A DNA stretch of 45,288 bases. Origin: JAZKIX01 sp040384645. GTDB taxonomy: Bacteria > Pseudomonadota > Gammaproteobacteria > Burkholderiales > Burkholderiaceae_D. The stretch spans positions 1-45,288 of the forward strand of contig JAZKIX010000152.1 of NCBI GenBank assembly GCA_040384645.1. Direction: 5' to 3'. Positions 1 through 8,957 of this stretch are shown here, piece after piece. Position 1 is the stretch's first letter. Each line of letters begins with the position of its first letter. A program made the position numbers and the translations under genes. The notes beneath the pieces were generated by a model. That model saw nothing but the letters and a program-made list of their open reading frames with translations. It did not search any database and was not told the origin of the DNA.

Positions 1-311
1 GAGTGCGCGTCGCGCGTCACAACCTGGCGCCGCAAGTATCCGGCCTCTGGATCGCTCCAAAGTTCCTGGCTTGCGCGTGTCTTTAGGCGCTGCGTCGGCG
101 CGTCCTCTTTGGCAAGCAATTGCGTCAGCGGAACGCCGAGCGCGGCGGCCAAGCGGCCCAGTATATTAGCGCTGGCGCTGCAGTCGCCGCCCTCGATCTT
201 CGAAATCATCGCCTTGCTCACGCCCGACAACAGCGCCAGATCGGCCATACTCAAATGATTCGCCTGCCGTAGCGCAAGCAGCCTTTGGCCGATCAATTGA
301 TCGAATGTCAT
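1..311 (-). CDS. XRE-family transcriptional regulator (partial, 3' end beyond the window)
   Basis: The reverse strand is open from an ATG at 311 to the window edge, giving 103 residues. The N-terminus (MTFDQLIGQRLLALRQ) leads into a Cro/CI-type helix-turn-helix at about residues 20-45, with LSMADLALLSGVSKAM and then ISKIEGG. This is the usual DNA-binding unit of XRE regulators. After the HTH the chain runs on through a linker (LAKEDAPTQRLKT), as in XRE proteins with a C-terminal cupin sensor. That half lies outside the window, so the cupin is inference. The gene is divergent from the GNAT acetyltransferase with 66 bases between the starts. XRE-cupin regulators often control such a divergent neighbour. 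The helix-turn-helix assignment is firm; the effector is unknown. Confidence 0.85.
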   Translation of the reverse strand, partial: MTFDQLIGQRLLALRQANHLSMADLALLSGVSKAMISKIEGGDCSASANILGRLAAALGVPLTQLLAKEDAPTQRLKTRASQELWSDPEAGYLRRQVVTRDAH

Positions 312-317
312 AGATTT

Positions 318-348
318 GTTTACTATAGCGAACGAAACGTCTACTATA
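318..348. promoter_or_regulatory. candidate operator in the XRE/GNAT divergent promoter
   Basis: Bases 318-333 (GTTTACTATAGCGAAC) form an imperfect palindrome with 12 of 16 positions symmetric, centred on CTATAG. A second TACTATA lies at 342-348, 21 bases after the first (321-327), about two helical turns away. This arrangement between two divergent starts fits a dimeric regulator binding cooperatively. That the XRE protein binds here is inference. Confidence 0.45.
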
Positions 349-377
349 CATGAGTCAGCCCGACAGGAGAATTTATT

Positions 378-899
378 GTGAGCATCATCGACTGTACTGA
401 GGAGCGCCATGCCGGCGCCATCCTCGCCATCTTTAACGAGGCAATTGTCAATTCGACGGCCATGTACGACTATCAGCCGCGCACGCCGGAATCCATGGTC
501 GCGTGGTTTGCGCTCAAGCGCCAGAATGGTTTCCCGGTCATTGGGATCGAAGACGAACAAGGTAGTTTGCTCGGTGTTGCCAGCTATGGGAGCTTTCGCG
601 CCTGGCCGGCGTACAAATACTCGGTCGAGCATTCGATTTATGTCCACAAGGATCATCAAGGTGTTGGCTACGGACGTGTATTGTTGGAGCGTTTGATTCG
701 GCTGGCGCGTGAAAACAGTGTGCATACGCTGATCGGAGGTATCGACATGAGCAATGCCGGGAGCATTGCTCTGCATGAGCGTTTCGGGTTTGAACATGCG
801 GGTACGATCCGCCAGGCGGCATACAAATTCGACCGGTGGCTCGATCTCGGGTTCTTCCAGTTACTGCTTGAGACGCCGGCGAGCCCTGTTGAAGGGTAG
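378..899 (+). CDS. GNAT N-acetyltransferase, phosphinothricin/methionine-sulfone type
   Basis: This 173-residue cytosolic enzyme transfers acetyl from acetyl-CoA to an amino group. The start is GTG at 378, preceded by an AGGAGA ribosome site at 365-370. The acetyl-CoA pyrophosphate loop is visible as HQGVGYGRVLLERLI at about residues 93-107, the Q-x-x-G-x-G/A signature of the family. The N-terminal IFNEAIVNSTAMYD and the later SIALHERFGF and WLDLGFFQ are the pattern of the Pat/Bar/YncA subgroup, which acetylates phosphinothricin, methionine sulfone or methionine sulfoximine. The substrate here is not determined. The gene is divergent from an XRE regulator, which may control it. Confidence 0.88.
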   Translation: MSIIDCTEERHAGAILAIFNEAIVNSTAMYDYQPRTPESMVAWFALKRQNGFPVIGIEDEQGSLLGVASYGSFRAWPAYKYSVEHSIYVHKDHQGVGYGRVLLERLIRLARENSVHTLIGGIDMSNAGSIALHERFGFEHAGTIRQAAYKFDRWLDLGFFQLLLETPASPVEG

Positions 900-1059
900 T
901 CGCCAGAGGCTGCATTCGATGCGAAAATCGGCACAATCCAGGGCCAACCGCGTCTTCTTGTCTTCACGCCACATGTTCAATACGCTGGCGCGGTGTGGCG
1001 ATGCCGCTCGAAGCTCCAGTCCCTGATCTCGCCAAGCCGGCGTGCCGTTCTAGGATGAT
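900..1059. other. gene-free stretch before repeat copy A
   Basis: The 336-base gap between two convergent genes has no credible coding frame. Open frames crossing 538-1026 are antisense or out-of-frame readings of the acetyltransferase. From about 1060 the space is filled by a dispersed repeat (separate entry). Confidence 0.6.
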
Positions 1060-1210
1060 GTGCACGGCCTTGGCGGCCCCGGACACCCTACCAAAACAAT
1101 TAACAGCCTTGGGTGTCATGCCAATTTGATGGGGGGTATATCGAAAAACAATGCCTCTCTCGCACGTATTTATTGCGCTAAAAATAATACATAGTGGAGT
1201 ATATTTTTGA
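1060..1210 (+). repeat. dispersed element, copy A (extended form; core 1131-1210)
   Basis: The core opens with GGGGGGTATA, contains CAATGCCTCTCTCGCACG and ATTTATTG, then AAAATAATACA, and ends GGAGTATATTTTTGA. The left extension at 1060-1130 carries GGCCTTGGCGGCCCC, then CACCCTACC and AAAACAATTAACAGCC. Near-identical blocks occur at 9980 and 35445. The copy lies between convergent genes and ends 25 bases before the stop codon of the minus-strand flavoprotein. Confidence 0.8.
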
Positions 1211-1235
1211 AGAAATACGCCTTTTGGGTCGTTAT

Positions 1236-2210
1236 TTAGCCTTCTTGGTCAGCCATTCTTGCCAGATACGGACTCAATGCCGACGGCCCCCACCGTAGCG
1301 GCAGCGCGGCTGGCAGGTAAGTCAGCGTCTGTAGTTTAAAACGCAGCAAGCGTTCGGCCCCGGTGAATTCTGCTGTTACGTGTGCATCCCAAGCGATCTC
1401 TGTCGTGACCGCAAGATAGAGCAAATCGCCATTGTCAAAATCGATGAACAATAATCCTGCCCGTGGGTTCAGCGTCAGGTTGCCGAGGGTATTGAAGAAA
1501 AAATTGCCGATGTAATCCGGCGCAGTCAGGTGCGTGTCGTCGTCGACCCGTACAAAGCCGGGCTTGCCGCCACGGTGCGAGACGTCGACGCCTTGTGACG
1601 CGGTCGCCCCAACATGCGCCATCGGATGCGCGCTGGCGATGAAGAAGGTATCGGCGCGCTCAATGATGCTGCGGGTGGTGGCGTCCAAGGCGCTTGCTGT
1701 TCGCGCCATCGTCGTCACCTTGGTGTCTGGCTGAACAAAGCTGGGCGTCCGTGCCTGAATGTATTTAGGGCAATTGCCAAAGCTTTGGCTTACCTTGACC
1801 GTCAGCCCATGCGGTTTTGGTCCGGCCTGTTCGATTACGCCATTCATCCTGTTGCGGCGGCGGGTATGCAGCTCGATGCCGAGCAGGCCGATGGCGGCGC
1901 CCGGCACCAGCGCCTCGTGCAAAGGGTCTTGCGCCAAGGTGCCGGCGTTGATCTGCATGGTCACCTCGTCCGGTGTGCTGATGAAGCCGGGCGGATTGCT
2001 CAGTATCGATGCCCACGGCTGACCGTCGGCATCCAGCGCGCCCAGCACCACCAACGGCAGTTGTGCAAAGAAGTCGCGATGTTGCTGCGGCATATGGTCA
2101 CGGATCACTTGCGCGCCGATGTGCGCCATCTTGTCATCAACGCCGAGCCGCTGTTGCACCGCGACTTCGCCGGCATGGAAGGTGGGTTTGTGGTCTGGGA
2201 TCGACGTCAT
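1236..2210 (-). CDS. pyridoxamine 5'-phosphate oxidase-like FMN-binding protein
   Basis: This 324-residue protein belongs to the pyridoxamine-phosphate-oxidase-like split-barrel flavoproteins (COG3576-type). Two barrel-like segments are seen. The first has FFAQLPLVVLGALDADG and PWASILSNPPGF at about residues 46-75. The second has DTFFIASAHP, then GGKPGFVRVDDD and NFFFNTLGNLTLNPR, followed by GLLFIDFDNGD, at about 185-265. The middle QSFGNCPKYIQ motif is typical of this subgroup and separates it from PdxH, which is shorter. The substrate is unknown; members are generally FMN-dependent redox enzymes. The gene sits 20 bases downstream of the glutathione S-transferase on the same strand and is probably co-transcribed with it. 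Both may be under the divergent LysR regulator, which suggests a detoxification or redox unit. Confidence 0.85.
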   Translation of the reverse strand: MTSIPDHKPTFHAGEVAVQQRLGVDDKMAHIGAQVIRDHMPQQHRDFFAQLPLVVLGALDADGQPWASILSNPPGFISTPDEVTMQINAGTLAQDPLHEALVPGAAIGLLGIELHTRRRNRMNGVIEQAGPKPHGLTVKVSQSFGNCPKYIQARTPSFVQPDTKVTTMARTASALDATTRSIIERADTFFIASAHPMAHVGATASQGVDVSHRGGKPGFVRVDDDTHLTAPDYIGNFFFNTLGNLTLNPRAGLLFIDFDNGDLLYLAVTTEIAWDAHVTAEFTGAERLLRFKLQTLTYLPAALPLRWGPSALSPYLARMADQEG

Positions 2211-2230
2211 GATGTACCCGCGCAGAGTGT

Positions 2231-2875
2231 TCAGGCAGCCAAGCCGGCTGCCGAAGCGGTCATGGGAATGAAGCCGGGCAGGGCTTCGATCCGCGCCAGC
2301 CAGGCCCGCAATTGCGGATATGGCAGCAGCGAAACATTGCCTTCCGGCGCCCGCGCCACATAACTGTAATTGGCAATATCAGCCAATGTCGGATTCGATC
2401 CGGTCAGGAAAGGCGTGCTGTGCAGCGTCTGTTCCATCACGCCAAACAAGGCATTGGCGCGGGCGATTACCTCCTCGGTATTGATCGGTGCCTTGAATAG
2501 AACCGCCACGCGCGCCGCCGCCGGGCCAAACGCAAGCTGGCCGGCAGCCACCGATAACCAGCGTTGCACTTGCGCCGCCTGTGCCGGATCGAGCGGCAGC
2601 CAGCTATCGGGCGCATAGCGGCTAGCCAAGTACACCAAGATCGCATTGGCATCGGCCAGTGTCAGGGCGCCGTCCTGGATCACGGGGATCTGGCCGAAAG
2701 GATTGAGGGCCAAAAATGCCGGCGCCTTGTGTGCCTTACTCAACAAGTCGACATGGACTAATTCCACCGGCAAACCCAGCAGTGAGAGAAATAATTCAAC
2801 CCGATGGCAGTGACCCGACAAGGGATGGCGATGCAATTTGATTGGGTGTTCTGGATGGGCATTGACTGTGGGCAT
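2231..2875 (-). CDS. glutathione S-transferase family protein
   Basis: The 214-residue length is standard for the family. The N-terminal thioredoxin-like domain shows the glutathione-binding NPFGQIPVIQDG at about residues 58-69, with the cis-proline, and then ADANAILVYLA. The helical C-terminal domain has FLTGSNPTLADIANYSYV at about 155-172, the N-capping box of GSTs. The catalytic region near the N-terminus reads HPLSGHCHRVELFLSLL, so a serine or cysteine type is possible. An AAGGAAA ribosome site lies 6 bases before the ATG. It is the first gene of a likely two-gene unit with the FMN protein and is divergent from a LysR regulator. The electrophile substrate is unknown. Confidence 0.9.
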   Translation of the reverse strand: MPTVNAHPEHPIKLHRHPLSGHCHRVELFLSLLGLPVELVHVDLLSKAHKAPAFLALNPFGQIPVIQDGALTLADANAILVYLASRYAPDSWLPLDPAQAAQVQRWLSVAAGQLAFGPAAARVAVLFKAPINTEEVIARANALFGVMEQTLHSTPFLTGSNPTLADIANYSYVARAPEGNVSLLPYPQLRAWLARIEALPGFIPMTASAAGLAA

Positions 2876-2961
2876 GGCGGTTTCCTTTTAAAAGCATGGT
2901 GGTTGAAAAGCGAGGGCAAACTGGATTCGACAGGACGAAGTATGTTTGTTTTATTTGGTGG

Positions 2962-2983
2962 AATAAATACCGTGAAATTTATT
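2962..2983. promoter_or_regulatory. candidate LysR-type operator
   Basis: A perfect inverted repeat, AATAAAT at 2962-2968 and ATTTATT at 2977-2983, has an 8-base spacer. It contains the T-N11-A pattern bound by LysR regulators. It sits between the divergent GST and lysR starts, 35 bases before the lysR start. Binding is inferred from position and symmetry. Confidence 0.5.
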
Positions 2984-3017
2984 TGACTACTCCATTTTCC
3001 GGTTTAATAATGCGGAG

Positions 3018-3919
3018 ATGGATAAATTGAAAGCAATGCAGACGTTTACCCAGATTGCCGATGCCGGCAGCCTGACAGCGGCGGCAAGGGTGGCCGAATC
3101 ATCCTTGCCAGCCGTGGTGCGCTCGCTGGCGGCGCTGGAAGCCGAACTGGGTGTGCGCCTGTTCAACCGCAGTACGCGCCGTATTTCACTCACGGACGAG
3201 GGGCGGCGTTATCTGGACAGTTNNNNNNNNNNTGCCGCCAGATCCTGAGCGCCGTGGCCGATGCCGAAGCTGCCGTCAGTGCCGAGGTGGAAGAGCCGAG
3301 CGGCTTGTTGACCATCACGGCGCCGGTATTGTTCGGTCAAATGATGGTGGCGCCGGTGATTACCCGTTTCGTACAGAAATACCCCAAGGTGCGCTGCAAT
3401 GTCTTATTGCTGGATCGGGTCGTCAACCTGCTGGAAGAGGGCGTCGATCTCGGCGTGCGCATTGGCGAATTGCAGGATTCGACCTTGGTCGCGCAAAAAA
3501 TCGGCGGCGTGCGTCTGATGTTGGCCGCCAGCCCGGCTTATCTGGAGCGCCATGGATATCCAACGCATCCAAGCCAATTGGTTGGCGCCAATTGCGTCAA
3601 GTTTTCGCTGGTAACCGTGCCGTGGTGGGCGTTTTATGAGAATGGCAAATTACTCAACGTGCCGGTCAGCGGCAACCTTGAATTCAACCATATCGTTCCT
3701 GCGCTGGAGGCGTGCGTCGCCGGCGTCGGTTTCGGCCGTTTTATCTCGTATCAGCTCGCGCCCTATATTGCCGCCGGTCAACTGGTGCCGCTGCTAGAGC
3801 AATTTGAACCACCGGTGCGCCCGGTCAACCTGATCTACCCGCATGCCCGTTTGCTGCCGTCGCGCACCAAGGTATTTATCGAAATGATGAAGCAAGCGAG
3901 CCAGCAATTGCAGCAATAG
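3018..3919 (+). CDS. LysR-family transcriptional regulator (interrupted only by an assembly gap)
   Basis: The winged HTH occupies residues 1-60 (MQTFTQIADAGSLTAAAR, then LGVRLFNRSTRRISLT). The effector-binding domain follows from about residue 90 (GLLTITAPVLFGQ, later EEGVDLGVRIGEL). The reading frame changes across ten Ns at 3223-3232. If the Ns are removed and the T on each side is merged, the sequence reads YLDSCRQILSAVADAE, exactly the LysR linker pattern, in frame. The gene is therefore almost certainly intact, at about 296 residues. It is divergent from the GST/flavoprotein pair, the usual arrangement for a LysR target. GGAG at 3014-3017 abuts the ATG, too close for a good ribosome site, so translation may be weak or near-leaderless. 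The ligand is unknown. Confidence 0.9.
3223..3232. other. assembly gap (10 N) inside lysR
   Basis: Ten Ns are flanked by T on both sides. Deleting them and merging the duplicated T restores the LysR frame with no missing residue, so this is probably a scaffolder spacer rather than lost sequence. Confidence 0.9.
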
Positions 3920-4100
3920 CGGCGGCAGGAAAGCGTTGAAATTGTTGGGAAATGTTGGGTAACTATTCAGCCCCAGGGAACCCATTGTTTTTCTGCTTCC
4001 CTCTGGCCGAGCGCCTTGAAGGGGTGGAAGTTTCCTTGAGGATTCGCCCCTTCTGTACATCATTTATCGTGGGCAGAATAGTCGAAATATGGAGAATGAT

Positions 4101-4179
4101 AGGGGTATATGCCAAAATACCCCTCCTCCCGCAGGTATTTATTGCATCAAAAATAATACATGGTGGAGTATATTTTTGA
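4101..4179 (+). repeat. dispersed element, copy B (core)
   Basis: It opens with AGGGGTATATGCC, contains GTATTTATTGCATCAAAAAT and ends GGTGGAGTATATTTTTGA. It lies between convergent genes (lysR and a secreted-protein gene) and ends 27 bases before the stop codon of the minus-strand gene. No left extension is seen here. Confidence 0.8.
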
Positions 4180-4206
4180 TTTTTAGAGCATATTTGTCAG
4201 CCAATT

Positions 4207-5418
4207 TCAATCCAATAACAGCAGAGAGTCGACCACCATCACGCTCGAAGTCCGGCCCACACGCATGGGATAACCGTTGGCATTGGCTTGTCCGGCCGCA
4301 TCGATCACGTACAGATACACGCTTTGGCCGTTGGCGAATTGGCCTTGATTCACTTGCACCTTGATCGCATTGTCAATCCATTGGGTGCGCGGAATCTGGA
4401 TATCGCATTCCTTGTCGGTCGCGCTCCACAACGGTTTGTCGCACAATTCAACCCGCGCTTGCGTGTTGTCGAAATAGGCATCGTCGGCCCATTGCGTGAG
4501 TACATCACCCTCATGCGTGCCACCATTGGCCGAGGTGAAGGGCAATAAAAAGCTATTAAGCAAGGCAGTACTGCCGGCCACGCGGGTCACGATGTCTTTG
4601 CTGCTGGCATGGCCTTTGGGGGTGCCTATATAGAATTCGCCGTTGGCGGCGCCTGCCGGTTCAGACTGCTTCATATAACCTTCAAACCGGTACCAGCGAT
4701 TTTCTAGCGGGAGGGTAGGGGCTATATTCTTTTGTGTGCTGCCCGAGGCCAGCCCATTGGTCGACATAATTACATAGAGCCAACTTGATTCCGGTTGTAA
4801 TGTGCCCAATAGGGACGGTTGGCCACTGTAGATCGGGTTCCTGCCTTCCAGCGAGGCCATGCGGAATATTTTCATGACCGTGCTGTAATGAGTTTCGGTG
4901 ACGTTCGGATCGACTGGATTGCGCCAGTTACCTGTGTGGGCGTATTTATAGCGATAACTAACATAGGCTTGTGGCGAAAGGATGCCGTCGATATAGCCAT
5001 CGCTAAAGTTATCCATTTTGGAAGCCCGGATTACGCCGTGACCGCGATAACCCTCGCGGGAATACAGATTGTCGGGCGGTGTTTTGCCACTATAGACTTT
5101 CCATTTGACGCTACCGACCGTGCCCGCTTTGCCGACGATGGCGCTACCTATTGGTTGGCTTTCAAAATTATCGTAAAAATAGGGTTCCACCGGTACCTTG
5201 ATGCCGAAGCCGTTGCCAGATATCGTCAACATCTGGCCGTCGCGCACAATTCCCGATACCGCCGTAATGCTTGGAATCGCAGTGGTTTGAATGGCAGTGG
5301 TTTCAATAGCACCAGCTTGCGCATCCTCGGCGGCTGCTTTGCCGCCAAGTGCAAGCGCTGTTAAACAAAAGGCAGAGGCCAAACTTACTGAAAGTTGTGT
5401 GGAGAAAATGTGTTTCAT
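4207..5418 (-). CDS. secreted protein of unknown function with IPT/TIG-like N-terminus
   Basis: I do not recognise this protein. From the ATG at 5418 it begins with a clear Sec signal peptide: MKHIFSTQ, a hydrophobic stretch, then a GKAAAED cleavage region. The frame remains open to a TTG at 5475, which would add 19 residues that do not look like a better signal. After the signal come short repeats (IETTAIQTTAIPSIT). An IPT/TIG-like strand pattern (GQMLTISGNGFGIK) follows, then YFYDNFESQPIG, which resembles the start of a beta-sandwich lectin or lyase-like domain. The remaining ~300 residues are rich in aromatic and polar strands. The C-terminus (SSVMVVDSLLLLD) has no membrane anchor. An exported or surface beta-sandwich protein is likely; the function is unassigned. 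Confidence 0.7.
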   Translation of the reverse strand: MKHIFSTQLSVSLASAFCLTALALGGKAAAEDAQAGAIETTAIQTTAIPSITAVSGIVRDGQMLTISGNGFGIKVPVEPYFYDNFESQPIGSAIVGKAGTVGSVKWKVYSGKTPPDNLYSREGYRGHGVIRASKMDNFSDGYIDGILSPQAYVSYRYKYAHTGNWRNPVDPNVTETHYSTVMKIFRMASLEGRNPIYSGQPSLLGTLQPESSWLYVIMSTNGLASGSTQKNIAPTLPLENRWYRFEGYMKQSEPAGAANGEFYIGTPKGHASSKDIVTRVAGSTALLNSFLLPFTSANGGTHEGDVLTQWADDAYFDNTQARVELCDKPLWSATDKECDIQIPRTQWIDNAIKVQVNQGQFANGQSVYLYVIDAAGQANANGYPMRVGRTSSVMVVDSLLLLD

Positions 5419-5697
5419 CGCGGCGCCAAATGGGTTGGAGGAGTAAGCGGTCAGTAAAATGGCCAGAAATTTCAATATTTTCAGCTCAATTTATTCCTTA
5501 AAAGCAATAATAATCGCTAAATTACTATCAGCGCAACGTCAGCACCCTACTTCAATGTCATTGAAGCCCGACATGAATGCTAGGTAAAACATGACAGAGA
5601 TGGAGCAGGGCGGCCCGATGTGTTACCGTGTCAGCGGATTAATTTATTTTCAATTTTTCAATTCCCCTAATTCACAACTGGAAACAGGTACGCTGAT

Positions 5698-6429
5698 ATG
5701 TCCAGTAAGCACGACCCGAATCAAAATCCAAATCAAAACCATCTGCTTGCCGCCTTGCCAGGCGACGAGTTTGGACGCATCTCGCCATTTCTGGAACTGG
5801 TGCCGATGTTGCTAGGCGATGTCATTTACGAGTCCGGCGGCAAATTGCAGCATGTCTATTTCCCTACCACCTCGATCATTTCACTCAGTCACCAGCTTGA
5901 AAACGGCGGTTCCTCCGAGAGTGCCGGCGTCGGCAACGAAGGCGTTGTAGGCATTTCACTGTTTATGGGCGGCAATACCACCTCGAGTCGCGCCGTAGTC
6001 CAGACCGGCGGCTATGCGTATCGCCTCAAAGCGCAAGTCTTGATGGAAGAATTCAACCGCGCCGGTCCAGTCATGCGCCTATTGCTGCGTTACACCCAAG
6101 CGCTGATTACGCAAATGTCACAGACCTCCGTATGCAATCGCCATCATTCGGTCGAGCAACAATTGTGCCGCTGGCTATTGCTAACCTTGGACCGCGTGCC
6201 GTCCAACGAACTGACAATGACGCAAGAGCTAATCGCCAATATGTTGGGCGTGCGGCGTGAAGGCGTGACCGAAGCGGCAGGGCGTTTGCAAGGTTACGGC
6301 TTCATTAGTTATAGGCGCGGTCACATCACCGTGGTCGACCGCGTGGGACTGGAACGTGATGTCTGCGAATGTTATGGTGTCGTCAAGAAAGAATTCGCCC
6401 GCCTGTTATCCGACGTGCGCCAGCGCTAG
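5698..6429 (+). CDS. Crp/Fnr-family transcriptional regulator
   Basis: This 243-residue protein has a cyclic-nucleotide-binding-like beta barrel (about 25-145) and a C-terminal winged helix (about 155-235). The barrel shows VYFPTTSIISLSHQLENG and GNEGVVGISLFMGGN. This is the subgroup that lacks the Fnr cysteines and the classical cAMP pocket residues. The recognition region is TQELIANMLGVRREGVTEAA. Proteins of this type are common in Burkholderiales and their ligands are mostly unknown. The gene is followed 178 bases later by a hybrid histidine kinase on the same strand, but nothing proves co-transcription. Start is the ATG at 5698; an ATG at 5591 in another frame does not lead into it. Confidence 0.88.
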   Translation: MSSKHDPNQNPNQNHLLAALPGDEFGRISPFLELVPMLLGDVIYESGGKLQHVYFPTTSIISLSHQLENGGSSESAGVGNEGVVGISLFMGGNTTSSRAVVQTGGYAYRLKAQVLMEEFNRAGPVMRLLLRYTQALITQMSQTSVCNRHHSVEQQLCRWLLLTLDRVPSNELTMTQELIANMLGVRREGVTEAAGRLQGYGFISYRRGHITVVDRVGLERDVCECYGVVKKEFARLLSDVRQR

Positions 6430-6607
6430 GTCCGTACATTGCCTGTTTTACTCGTAAGTAGCATCCTGACCTGAGGCCGATCCTGGCGCTGGCATGTTGC
6501 CGCTTTATTTATGCAAGAGTTGCCGCATTAGCCACCTATTTTGTTGCCTATCAATTGTTCATTGATACCCTTTTTATCCGCACTAAATTTACTCACCGTC
6601 TGGAATC

Positions 6608-8917
6608 ATGCAAACAAAAGAAGAAACATCGGTCGAACGCTTGCTCTTGATCGGCTTCGGAATGACATTGGCTGTTTTGCTGCTGGTGACAGGAATTGCC
6701 ATCAATACCGCAGCGCAGTCGACTTTTTCTGTCAAATTGATCGAGGCTTGCGTGGTCTTGTTGCTGGCAATGCTGGCCATGCTGTATGTGCGGATCATCG
6801 GCGTGATGCGTGCCCGCCTGGCGCGCGAACATGCTTTCCAGGCGATACAGCAGCCCTTGATGAAGGCGGGCGCATTACAAAACGCCATTTTCAACAGCGC
6901 TAATTTCTCCTGTATCGCCACCGATGCCCAAGGCGTGATTCAAATCTTCAATGTCGGGGCGGAGCGCATGCTGGGCTACAAGGCGGAAGACGTGGTCGAT
7001 AAGATCACTCCAGCCGGTATCTCCGACGCGCAAGAAGTTATCGCCCGCGCCGCAGCCCTTAGCTCAGAGCTGGACACGCCGATTACGCCAGGCTTCGAAG
7101 CCTTGGTATTTAAGGCGTCGCGCGGGATCGAAGATATTTATGAGCTGACCTATATCCGCAAGGATGGCAGCCGTTTTCAAGCCATCGTATCGGTGACCGC
7201 GCTGCGCGATGCGCTTGGCAAAGTCATCGGTTACCTCTTGATCGGAACCGATAATACGGCGCGCAAACAAGTCGAGGCTGAACAGGCTTTGCTGGACCAG
7301 CGTTTGCGCGATCAGCAGTTCTATACCCGCTCATTGATCGAATCCAATATCGATGCCTTGATGACCACCGATCCGCGCGGCATTATCAGCGACGTCAACC
7401 AGCAGATGGAAGCGCTGACCGGTTGCTCGCGCGACGAACTGATTGGCGCGCCGTTCAAGAATTATTTCACCGACCCGGAACGTGCCGAAGCCGCCATCAC
7501 GCGCGCACTGCGCGAAGGCAAAGTGACCAATTACGAGTTGACCGCCCATGCCAGGGATGGCAAGGAAACGGTAGTGTCTTACAACGCCACGACCTTCCAT
7601 GACCGTGACCGGAAATTGCAAGGCGTGTTCGCGGCGGCTCGCGACGTGACCGAGCGCAAGCAGTTCGAGCATGTACTCCAGGTCAATAATATTGAATTGG
7701 AAAGCGCAAAAGCTGCCGCCGAAAAGGCTAATTTAGCAAAATCGGAATTTTTATCCAGCATGAGTCACGAATTGCGCACGCCGCTCAATGCGGTACTGGG
7801 GTTTGCGCAATTGATGGAATCGGAAACGCCATCGCCAACCCCGGCGCAAAAACTGTCGATTGATCAGATCTTGCAAGCTGGCTGGTATCTGCTACGCCTC
7901 ATCAATGAAATTCTCGATCTGGCCATGATCGAATCGGGCAAGGTATCGATGTCGCATGAATCGATATCGCTTACCGATGTCCTGCAAGATTGCCAGGCAA
8001 TGATCGAGCCGTTGGCGCACAAGCGTGGAATACAGGTGACTTATCCTGATTTTGATAATGTGCTTTATGTACAGGCCGACCGCACACGCATCAAGCAAGT
8101 GATGATCAACTTACTGTCGAATGCAATCAAATACAATCGGGCTGGCGGTATTGTTATCATCAAATGTGTCATGCATACAGACAAGCGGGTGCGCGTCTGC
8201 GTTACGGATACCGGACCAGGCTTGTCGCCGGAACAATTGCCGCAGTTATTCCAGCCATTTAATCGTCTCGGTCAAGAAAGTAGTTCCGAAGAAGGTACCG
8301 GCATCGGCCTGGTCGTCACCAAGCAATTGGTCGAACTGATGGGCGGTGCCATTGGTGTCGAAAGTCATGTCGGCGTGGGAAGCACATTTTGGGTCGATTT
8401 GGATGCCGCCAGTGAGCCAGAGCTGATTCAGGATCATAGCCATGACAGTGCATTGACGCCGCTAGTCCAGGCCGATCCCGATGCCATTGTGGTCACGCGC
8501 ACCTTGTTGTATGTCGAAGATAATCCTGCTAATTTGGCCCTGGTGCAACAATTGATTGCGCGGCGCAGCGATCTCAAATTATTGTCCGCCATTGATGCAC
8601 ACATCGGTATCCAACTTGCTCGTACTTACCAACCGGAAATAATTTTGATGGATATCAATTTGCCAGGCATCAGTGGTTTTGGCGCTTTGAAAATTTTGCA
8701 GAACGACCCGATAACTGCACATATTCCGGTCATGGCATTGTCGGCTAACGCGGTTCCGCGCGAAATCGAAAAAGGGTTGGAAGCTGGTTTTTTCCGATAC
8801 TTGACCAAGCCGATCAAGGTCAACGAATTTATGAATGCGCTGGATGTCGCCTTGCATTTCGCCGGGCAAAACGGCCTGGACAGAGCTGCGGCCTTGAGCA
8901 ATGTGGAGATGAAATAG
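6608..8917 (+). CDS. hybrid sensor histidine kinase (2 TM, PAS-PAS-HisKA-HATPase-REC)
   Basis: This 769-residue inner-membrane sensor kinase has two adjacent transmembrane helices (about 12-33 and 43-64) with almost no periplasmic loop. Sensing is therefore probably in the membrane or through the PAS domains. PAS1 starts at about 95 (NFSCIATDAQGVIQIFN) and PAS2 at about 248 (IDALMTTDPRGIISDVN). The phospho-acceptor is His387 in MSHELRTPLNAVLGFAQ. The ATPase domain shows LLSNAIKYN, DTGPGLSP and GTGIGLVVTKQLVE. A C-terminal receiver domain carries Asp682 in ILMDINLPG and the conserved TKP lysine. It ends 40 bases before a REC-PAS gene on the same strand, its likely partner. The signal is unknown. 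Confidence 0.92.
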   Translation: MQTKEETSVERLLLIGFGMTLAVLLLVTGIAINTAAQSTFSVKLIEACVVLLLAMLAMLYVRIIGVMRARLAREHAFQAIQQPLMKAGALQNAIFNSANFSCIATDAQGVIQIFNVGAERMLGYKAEDVVDKITPAGISDAQEVIARAAALSSELDTPITPGFEALVFKASRGIEDIYELTYIRKDGSRFQAIVSVTALRDALGKVIGYLLIGTDNTARKQVEAEQALLDQRLRDQQFYTRSLIESNIDALMTTDPRGIISDVNQQMEALTGCSRDELIGAPFKNYFTDPERAEAAITRALREGKVTNYELTAHARDGKETVVSYNATTFHDRDRKLQGVFAAARDVTERKQFEHVLQVNNIELESAKAAAEKANLAKSEFLSSMSHELRTPLNAVLGFAQLMESETPSPTPAQKLSIDQILQAGWYLLRLINEILDLAMIESGKVSMSHESISLTDVLQDCQAMIEPLAHKRGIQVTYPDFDNVLYVQADRTRIKQVMINLLSNAIKYNRAGGIVIIKCVMHTDKRVRVCVTDTGPGLSPEQLPQLFQPFNRLGQESSSEEGTGIGLVVTKQLVELMGGAIGVESHVGVGSTFWVDLDAASEPELIQDHSHDSALTPLVQADPDAIVVTRTLLYVEDNPANLALVQQLIARRSDLKLLSAIDAHIGIQLARTYQPEIILMDINLPGISGFGALKILQNDPITAHIPVMALSANAVPREIEKGLEAGFFRYLTKPIKVNEFMNALDVALHFAGQNGLDRAAALSNVEMK

Positions 8918-8957
8918 TGGCTTACTCATCAGGTAAAAGATTTTTTGGAAGAGTGCA

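Noticed and set aside
1614..2363. 249-residue open frame on the plus strand
   Set aside because: It lies antisense to the FMN-binding protein gene and crosses into the GST gene. Its composition is Arg/Ala/Gln-rich noise and the opposite strand has clear family motifs.
5591..5815. 74-residue open frame before the Crp/Fnr gene
   Set aside because: It overlaps the true gene in another frame and has no motif or good ribosome site.
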